NCBI GenBank assembly: GCA_900642245.1 | Contig: CAAAJI010000018.1 | Coordinates: 127,588-191,587 of the forward strand | Source of the DNA: Fragilaria radians | Lineage: Eukaryota > Bacillariophyta > Fragilariophyceae > Fragilariales > Fragilariaceae | DNA: 64,000 nucleotides | Reading direction: 5' to 3' | In this document: in pieces, positions 56,616 to 64,000 of the stretch | How the letters are laid out: the number at the start of each line of letters is the position of its first letter | Position numbering within the stretch: the stretch's first letter is position 1 | The notes under the pieces: model-generated | Told to the model about the DNA's origin: nothing | Seen by the model: only the letters and a program-made list of their open reading frames with translations | The model's database searches: none | Program-made: the position numbers and the translations under genes

Positions 56616-58040
56616 TCAACTGCGTAGCATTTCTGGATTATGTCGGATTGCAAACCAAAGATAATTTAACTTCTTGCTATCTGATTCCCAACTTCCAACT
56701 CCATTCCCGATACGGGCCAACCATTCGATCCAATCCTGACGATTTCGAATCGTGCCGTCAGAAGACACGACATTTAACCTACCATGCAAATTGTTGAGAG
56801 ACCTCACTAAATCAAATTCTGCCACCCAATACGCATCGTCGACCTGAACAAGTCCCATTCGACTCTTATGATACAGTACGGTAAAAAGAGCTTTGTATCC
56901 TACCTGAGTCATTGCAGGATTCGACCGAAGAGAGAGAAGATCACCCACCTTGATTGTTGATTCAGAGGATGGGGTTGAGGAGGTTGATAACTTGTGCTGA
57001 CTATTCGCATCATCATTCGTAGTATTCGTCACCGCCGCAAAGGAATTTGCAAGTATATGACAATGATCATCTGTGAGTCCCAAAGAATCCAATCCAAGTC
57101 TCCACCATTTTTTCTTCCTAACCAAAAGATTTTGTAGTGCGTGACATGATATCATTGGAGTATCTTGAACGCCACCCATTGTTGATGATTTTTCTAATGT
57201 CATGGTAGTCATCGTACTTTTAGTCGCAGTGGTTATTGTTTTCATCGTAGCACCCTCCAAACGTAATTCATCCAAGGCTTCAATATTCGCCGCCGCCGAC
57301 AATATGGCATCCAAACAAAACGACGATGGACCGGATGAAGGATTGCCAATGACTTGAATTTGAAACAAGTTCAATTGTCGCAGGACACTTCGTTGTAATA
57401 TCGCCGCAAAGATATCGACTTGTCGTTCTTGCGAACTTAATGTTAAATGATGCAATTCTAATTCTTTTAAATTCGTTGCCTTGATTAACAATCCCAACAT
57501 TATCTTGACATTACATTGTTCAATACTTAATTTAAGATACGTCAATGTCGTCGCATGGCGCATGGCTAGTGCACGAAACAACCGAACATGATCTACTAGG
57601 GAAAGATAGTTCGATCCAAGTATAACATGTGTTACACCACCGGATGTCCCTTCCAGGAATGGTAGAATTTTGTTGGCTGTTTCGGTATCGTGAATCCCAT
57701 ACTTGGAATTGCAATCCTCATCGGTAACTTTGAATACAGTACTACCTTTCGAGTCTAAGGATGAGATGTAATCCTCCCATACTTCTAGGGGTGACTTCAC
57801 AGATGGTGCGGTAACATTACCAACACATGCAGCTCGAAGGTAGTTGGCAAACGCATCATCGAGTTCGTCGTCTTCATCGTCTTCATAATTATCATTATCA
57901 TCATCATCATCCTCACTCGAATACGAATTTAAACTCTCGTCATCATGTTCGTTACAATCCATTTTGGGATCAGTGTTGTTTTGAATTTTATGGTGTGGAG
58001 TGCAAAGTAATATTTTCATTTCTCTATTTTCTGCACACAT
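56616..58040 (-). CDS. Leucine-rich-repeat protein with acidic N-terminus
   Basis: 474 residues from ATG. A Glu/Asp-rich tract (about 41-62, DDDDDNDNYEDDEDDE) is followed by an irregular LRR region of ribonuclease-inhibitor type: THVILGSNYLSL, LTYLKLSIEQCNV, LKELELHHLTLS, LRQLNLFQIQVIG, LDELRLEGATMK and WRLGLDSLGLTDDH. The C-terminal part (about 375-474, LLSLRSNPAMTQVGYKALF, then DDAYWVAEFDLVRSLNNLHGR) resembles the end domain common in diatom LRR proteins. LRRs bind partner proteins; no enzymatic domain is seen. A Thr-rich insert interrupts the repeats. No signal peptide, so probably intracellular. Confidence 0.7.
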   Translation of the reverse strand: MCAENREMKILLCTPHHKIQNNTDPKMDCNEHDDESLNSYSSEDDDDDNDNYEDDEDDELDDAFANYLRAACVGNVTAPSVKSPLEVWEDYISSLDSKGSTVFKVTDEDCNSKYGIHDTETANKILPFLEGTSGGVTHVILGSNYLSLVDHVRLFRALAMRHATTLTYLKLSIEQCNVKIMLGLLIKATNLKELELHHLTLSSQERQVDIFAAILQRSVLRQLNLFQIQVIGNPSSGPSSFCLDAILSAAANIEALDELRLEGATMKTITTATKSTMTTMTLEKSSTMGGVQDTPMISCHALQNLLVRKKKWWRLGLDSLGLTDDHCHILANSFAAVTNTTNDDANSQHKLSTSSTPSSESTIKVGDLLSLRSNPAMTQVGYKALFTVLYHKSRMGLVQVDDAYWVAEFDLVRSLNNLHGRLNVVSSDGTIRNRQDWIEWLARIGNGVGSWESDSKKLNYLWFAIRHNPEMLRS

Positions 58041-60707
58041 TGAGTCATTGCAATAATGAAATTACATCTTACTGATCAAAACAAAACAAAACTCTTCAAG
58101 AGTGTCCATCCCAATTAAACTTTCAAGAGTATTGAACAAAACAACAACAGTGATCCAGGAACAGTCTGAATGTTCATCAGATAACCTTGAAATCAAGCCA
58201 ATGATGTTTGTAGATTGTTCAAAATTAGAACAATAGAACAATACATGTACTCAAAAGTGAAGCGATGAAATTTGATTTGACATGATGAGTGAAAATGTGT
58301 TTATCAAAAGTGCAGAGTCTTAATGGAGATAATGCTGAAGAAGACTTCTAGTTGTATGAAGATAAGTACAAATGAACTTCCACAAGACCATAAACAGAGA
58401 AGGATTCGTTTAATTCTCCATTCGATTTTGCATTCATTTTATTTGTGAGCATACAAAAAAAGGAAAGCTACTTTCATTGAGACTTGGAACCAACTTTGAG
58501 AAAAGGCTACAGGAAAGCGGCTGAAAAGAATCAAAAAGTTTTATGAGATGAATCACCATGAAGATCAAGACATTGGAGAAATGTGTTGGTTGACACTGCC
58601 TAAAAGTTAATGGTAGTGGTCAAGGTGTTATAACACAAACAAAAACAACAACAGCAAAGTCACGTTACACGGATTGAGAATTAACATGATGGTATCAGAT
58701 TCAACTGCCAAAATTATTTCTAGGGAGATAGCAGGTGGTAAGAAACCCATTGATAGTGAGCGTCTGCGTCAGAGTACTACTTGTATTGGTTGTGTTGTAA
58801 TAATTCAATTTGTTTTTGAGAATCACTATTTTGTTGATATTTTTAACAAATGCACATATTCATTCAATGGCTGAGAATTCTCACTTCTCAGAAAGTATCT
58901 GGATTGGACACTACGCTATGCCACTAGTAGGCATAAAATTATTCTATAATTGTAAGTCTTGATAGACGTGTGGAACTCGAGAAGGTATACGTAGTTTTGG
59001 CTTTTGATTGAGAGAGAGGATGACTGATTTGATCCTTCCTCTAATTCAATCCATTGTTGGAATTTTATTTTTCCTTGGATTGAAATACTGTAATTAACAC
59101 AGATGAATACTTGATTGTCAGATTTAACTATAACAGCACTTAGTTTAGAATGTTGTAGTCCAAACTCAATGCTTTTGTACAATGCTCAAACGTTTTGCTT
59201 GATCAACGGTCTATGTAAAGATGTTTAATTTCCTAAATAATTTTAGTGTAGAACTCCTAAGGTTTCTGTTTCAGATTTTCTTCTTTTTTCTTTAATTGTT
59301 TTCTCTTCTGCTTGGATGTCCGTATATTGCAAAGACAGTTGGCCATTAACACATTCCTAGGATTGAGCCTATATCTGCACACAAACATTACCCAGGAACA
59401 CAACGAGCCAGTCCAGAATTTGATTCTTCTCCTTTCTTTGACTTTATAAGTAGCACATGCATTACATGCATTTGTTGTACCGATATCACTCAGAGCCGTA
59501 AGTACTTGCCATTGATCTCAAGCGTTGTTCACGCATTGACATATTATTCTGTGTAGCGTATTTCGGAAATTAGGTTTCCTCCAAACAATACATTTCTTAA
59601 ACTTTACGCCATCTTGAAAGTGAATATCAGATTCTTTAAAACCAACTTGATGGTTAATACATTACGTTATGCTTAACACACACGTTACAAATAGATCTGG
59701 CATAAACTTCACACTCACCAGCACAACCTATAATGTAACTTCGATTTGTTTGCTGCCCTTTATGACTTCGCTTCCTAGCCTGTTTACCCTCATTGTCGTC
59801 TTCCATAGTAAGTACTTTTGAAATTTCAACCTTTTGTCACATAAAGCACTGTCAACGTTGCAACAATGACACGAAGCTCAAATCTCAACTATACAGATGT
59901 GTTGTAACGAATATACTGAGCTGATTGTATTCACAGCAACATCTGTTGACACATTAGCAATCCCAATTTTATGACGAAACCCTTCACTATTCCACTGACT
60001 CTGATGCTGAAATACCTTAAAGAATTTCAATCAACGTTGGCCTAACGAAAAACAAAAAAGGATCTTTTTTTGTGCATATCTGGTAAAATTCATTCCATAT
60101 GATTTTTAGCTTTGGCCTACCTGCGAAAAACATTAAAAGATTTTTTTGTCAGGTAAAATTTATTCCGAACCGTATTGGTCTACAAGTACATCGGTGTCAA
60201 AAAGCTGCGACACAATACTTGATAAGCCATTTGCATGTAAGTATGTGCAAAAACGAAAATACTTGCTTTTTTGTGGTATGAATTTAGCGTTAAAATTTAG
60301 TCCATGTATGAACACGAAATGACGAAGTTATTTTCCCGTTACTATTATCGTTTTCGTTTCGCCGAATATTGAGTTGTAACACATTAACGTTTCCTAAATT
60401 AGTCCCAGTCCCTTCAAAATTCGCTGAAAAATACCGTTCCTATGCAACCTTGCAAATAATTTGAATTCGTGTATTCGTTTCTGATATTCAAACCGTCAAA
60501 GGTCACATATTGGCTGCACTCCGTCAAATTCACGAAACCAAACGATTCGTTAAGTTTATTTAACAGGTGATAATTTTTAAAGAAGAAACAAACAAACAAA
60601 AGTTTGAATCAAATATACGAAGAATCTTCCTCGATCCTGTTTGGAGCTGCAGTATTCCTTCAATTTCTTCATCACAAAAAGCTGTACTACAAAGAGCTAT
60701 TGGTAGG
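58041..60707. other. Gene-free stretch of about 2.7 kb
   Basis: No supportable gene. A minus-strand patch at about 59270-59815 has a coding-like start (MEDDNEGKQARKRSHKGQQ) and several Cys pairs (GCAGECEVYARSICNVC) but is full of stops. It may be a dead transposase C-terminus; unassigned. The frame of the next gene is open upstream of 60708 without an ATG. Confidence 0.4.
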
Positions 60708-63372
60708 ATGATTGACTTGAAATATCAACACTATGTAATACTGGCGTTATGTGTCTTGAATACATTGACTTTGGCTGATCCAAACAACGATATGTTTAAC
60801 TTCTATGAAACTCGCGACGGAGTTGATGGTGATAAGGATTTTGGACCTGCAGATTGGAATAGAGTCAGGTGTGAAGATCCAAATCGTTGCGTAAGTCAAT
60901 TTCGTTTACTTTATTAATCAGCTACACTGTGAAACTCCACTAATTCGTTTTTCTCTTGCATGATATAGTTGGGATTCCCAGATCCTTATACCAACTCACC
61001 TGGTTGGGATATTAACAAAGATAATAAAGATTGTGAGGTTTGCGTTGATAATGATGTCGACTACAACAACTGTAAATGGTGTCCACTTGGGGGTGCTTGC
61101 GGCCAGACACGACAGTCACCCATCAATTTATCAAGGGATCGTGGGCTTTACACGGGTGAAAATGCAAAAGAATGTCCTGACTGGCATCATATGAAGTATC
61201 ACGATGGAGCTTGTTCATGGGAAGATTTAGTTGACAATGAAAAATCAATTCATAAAAACAATTTTTTGATTCGTCGTCATGCGTTGCAAATCCTTCAACC
61301 CGTAAATGAAGCAGGTGAACTACAGTGTGAAGACCCCGCGTTGGGTGGACAGGCATTCCCTGAACTGGATTACAGCAAAGGTTTTCCAAATTTTTGGCAG
61401 CTCTCACACACTGAAATTTCTGTCCCAAGTCAACATACACAGGAAGGAAAGCGATACGATGCTGAGGTAAGCTTAGCTCACGCTTACGAGAACGGTGACA
61501 TACCCAAAAATCAGGTAAGACTTTTCTTCAAAATTCTAGATATACCTTTTTTCGATGTACTAACGTAATAATGATTCACAGCTTGGTATTGTGAGCATTT
61601 TCCTTGAAGGCGATGACAATACGAAACCTTGGGGGATGCTTGATAAGCTTATTTGCCAATGGAGAGAGACCGAGGAACAGGTGAGAGAAGCATGTGGATT
61701 AGAAAGTGTGAAAACATTTTATCCAGGTTGTACGAACTATGTTCGTGGTCATGCTGCAGCGGATTCTCCCCCTCCTATTTCACCTGTCGCTCCCGCAGCT
61801 CCGATTTTGAGTACTCCTCAAGTTACGAATGCACCATCTATGGTTTCGATTGCCTCACCTTCCCAATCGCAATCGCCATCAACGGACCTAAAGTTTTCCC
61901 TTCAGTCTAACTTCTTCCCAAAATGCAACATTTGTGGAAACGAATCCCTAACAGTGTCGAACCTTAATGGTACCGTAAACGTTCCTGGGCTTCCTGTGTT
62001 AACTTGTCGTCTAATGGCAATCGCAGGACTCCATGGACATCTCAATCCATCGCTTTGTCCCCTTTTACCTACATTTACAGATGATTGTGCCTGTCAATTG
62101 ATCGAAAGTAATTCAACTGTAGATGAGGGCAGAACTGGAGTGATAACACCAAATGTAAACACATCTAGTCACTCGAATGAGACTGAAACGAATGATTTGC
62201 CGATTCCACCGAAAGTTTCTTGTGATGCGCGGTCAGGCAATGAAGATGTGAACTACAATCGAGTTTGCAAGTCTTGCTGTGACTCAGACAAAAGGTCTTC
62301 AACAAGCTTTTGTCATGATACTTACTCTTTCTTTGGCGAGGATATAAGTTCAGTTTGTTATCATTGTTGTGACCCCCATGAGATAGTCGCGCCAGCACCA
62401 CCACCATCACCCAACTACGATCCTGTTGATTGCTCCAAAGTTGAGAATCCTTTTCGACTCTGCAACGAGAATAAGACTACTTCCTGCTGCAGAGAAGATA
62501 GATCAAGTACCCAATTTTGTAGGGATACGTATGACAAGTATGGTGATGATAAAATGGGCTCAATTTGTTGGTATTGTTGTTCAACTCCAACCATTTTAGG
62601 ACCTCCAATTCCTGACAAAGGCAAGCGAGTCCTACGGGTTGAAAGTAAAGCTATTGGATCTGAAGTATCCCTTGAAATCGACAACAGTGAAGAGAGGAAA
62701 ATCGAACTATTGGAGAGGATTATAGCTCAACAGAAAAGGGATCTGCACGAAGAGGAACGTATTCAGGCACTAAACCACCCCATTGCAGAAGCAAGAGTTA
62801 AGTATTTAAAAATTCCAAACAGAAACCAAAATTACATCGAGGAGGATGAAGTATTCCTCTCGAAAACGATGGAGAGGCACATGGAAAACGAAAGTAAGGA
62901 TTTGGACGAACATGAAATGATGCGTCGGCGCTTAGTCAACTATGAACATGTAGATTACTGGCCGTACGAGTGGCTTCTTAAGGTTCAAACGGAGTATTAC
63001 TTTAGATATGAGGGCACGTTAACTGTGCCTCCTTGTAAAGACCAAGTTCATTGGAGAGTACTAAAGGATCCAATAAACGTTGCTCGTCGGCAAATCGATG
63101 AATTGCATCGCTTGTTACAAGAACGTATCTCTCCTGAGGATTCTGAATTCAAGCGATGTCAGCCTGATCATGCCGGTTCTCCCAGACCTGGGAATCCTGA
63201 AAAATTCGATTTTATGCGACCACTTCAGGAAAATCACAAGTTGCATCGATTGGTATTCTGTGAGTGTAAAGATTGGAAATCTATATTCCCATCTGACAAA
63301 GAATGGTGCAAACGTGACATCAGAGACAGATTCTACAACCATCCTTACAACTACATCTCAGATGGATTTTAG
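60708..63372 (+). CDS. Secreted alpha-carbonic-anhydrase-like protein with Cys-rich insertion, three exons
   Basis: Exons 60708-60890, 60969-61514 and 61582-63372 (introns 78 and 67 nt, GTAAG..AG); 839 residues. A signal peptide begins at the first ATG (YVILALCVLNTLTLA^D). The alpha-CA signature QSPINL is at 110-115, the second strand region at 205-232 (FWQLSHTEIS, PSQHTQEGKRYDAEVSLAH), and the C-terminal YEGTLTVPPC at about 719-728. Between the halves are a Pro-rich linker, a CNICGNE..C..C.C module (about 356-415) and two copies of a Cys module (CC-x-D/E-x-D-x-R-S-S-T-x-F-C-x-D-T-Y...C-x-x-CC, about 467-510 and 536-577). A charged helical segment (about 597-700) follows. The zinc ligands look lost: one His instead of H-x-H, and E-V-S-L-A-H instead of E-L-H-L-V-H. 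A binding or structural role in the secretory path or cell wall is therefore more likely than CO2 hydration (inference). Confidence 0.85.
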
Positions 63373-64000
63373 TTATAGCCAACAGCATAGCTGTTCAATG
63401 TTCAATGTGAAAGGGGGCTACTTTGTGACTTCAATGAGCAAAATGTGTCAAAACTCATAAATAATTTCATGATCCAAGAATCAAGTGTAATGAGGTTAAT
63501 CTCAATCAATTTAAAAATGTAATGTCCAACACTATGCATATAACAACAAGTAGGTTGACTTGTACTAATTAGAATCTTTAAAACCACAATGTTAAAAACG
63601 TAAACTTTGTTAAACCTCACCGAGAAATAATCCTGAATCGATAAATGGATTTAATAAAAACTTATAATTCAAGTGAATTGCTTCAAGCAGCAAGTCACGG
63701 AGAATACCACTTTAGGGTCAATAATGGAAGGTGAAAAAAGGTAAAAAATGCAATAATGAAAGCAAGAAGGAAGTTGGTAATGGAGAAAGGCAAGGAAAGT
63801 GTGTGTATTGGAAAGGCCGGTGTATTCCTTCAAGAACTGAGTAACGAGGCCGGGACCAATAAATTCCAGCAACAAAAAAATTCTATTACAGAGTACTTAC
63901 TTACTCCAAAACAACCATCTTAGATTTGATATGGATTCCTAGTGTTTAAAGATATTTGACAATTTTGATATTTGATATAAAAATGCAAGAAAAAACTGTA
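63373..64000. other. Downstream region, window end
   Basis: About 630 bp after the carbonic-anhydrase-like gene. It presumably holds the 3' UTR. No gene supported. Confidence 0.4.

Noticed and set aside
59270..59815. Minus-strand Cys-pair region that might be a dead transposase C-terminus
   Set aside because: Too many stops and no recognisable catalytic block; not enough to name a family.
60567..60707. 47-residue extension before the carbonic-anhydrase-like signal peptide
   Set aside because: It opens at a GTG and would bury the signal peptide; the ATG at 60708 is the natural start.
1..64000. tRNA, rRNA, CRISPR arrays and bacterial-type operons
   Set aside because: None were seen on reading. 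Eukaryotic gene structure with introns makes the last two unlikely; a tRNA scan was not possible here.

Overview
The window looks like nuclear DNA of a stramenopile, most likely a diatom. It is AT-rich, genes lie on both strands without operons, and introns are short (58-94 nt) with GT..AG ends. The LTR retroelements resemble the CoDi-type copia lineage of diatoms, and several protein types are diatom-like: a secreted Cys-rich alpha-carbonic-anhydrase-like protein, a Tubby protein with an N-terminal F-box-like segment, and a FadE-type acyl-CoA dehydrogenase in an intron-containing gene. No rRNA, tRNA or CRISPR array was recognised. All assignments are by reading; no search was run.

Layout. 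1-6.9 kb: repeat-rich DNA with a copia gag remnant, one Crinkler/RHS-type (CR effector-like) P-loop protein on the minus strand and a broken Pro/Thr-rich reading frame, bracketed by diverged direct repeats. 6.9-9.3 kb: a five-exon Myb transcription factor (minus). 9.6-10.5 kb: a decayed, unrecognised coding region. 11.2-12.3 kb: a secreted basic/poly-Asp protein (minus). 13.5-16.0 kb: an F-box/zinc-finger-like protein (minus), divergent from an F-box/Tubby protein at 18.4-21.9 kb (plus). 24.2-25.1 kb and 44.4-45.4 kb: two paralogous four-helix membrane proteins of unknown family, same strand. Between them lies a minus-strand array of decayed copia elements (27.4-41.7 kb) with three roughly 0.97 kb LTRs and the internal regions between them. 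45.8-48.5 kb: a four-exon FadE-type acyl-CoA dehydrogenase (minus). 51.1-51.6 kb: a small hypothetical protein. 52.6-53.6 kb: a dead pogo/Tigger-type transposase. 54.9-56.5 kb and 56.6-58.0 kb: a membrane-anchored N2227 (carnosine-N-methyltransferase family) protein and an LRR protein, convergent and 111 bp apart. 60.7-63.4 kb: a three-exon secreted protein whose alpha-carbonic-anhydrase fold is split by Cys-rich modules and which seems to lack zinc ligands.

The genes do not form one pathway. Possible links are the divergent pair of F-box proteins (SCF-type ubiquitin ligase adaptors) and the duplicated membrane-protein genes separated by the retroelement array. The most striking sequence-level observation is that the middle LTR is a mosaic: its lower part matches LTR 1 without a visible mismatch for about 1.1 kb, then it switches abruptly to near-identity with LTR 3.
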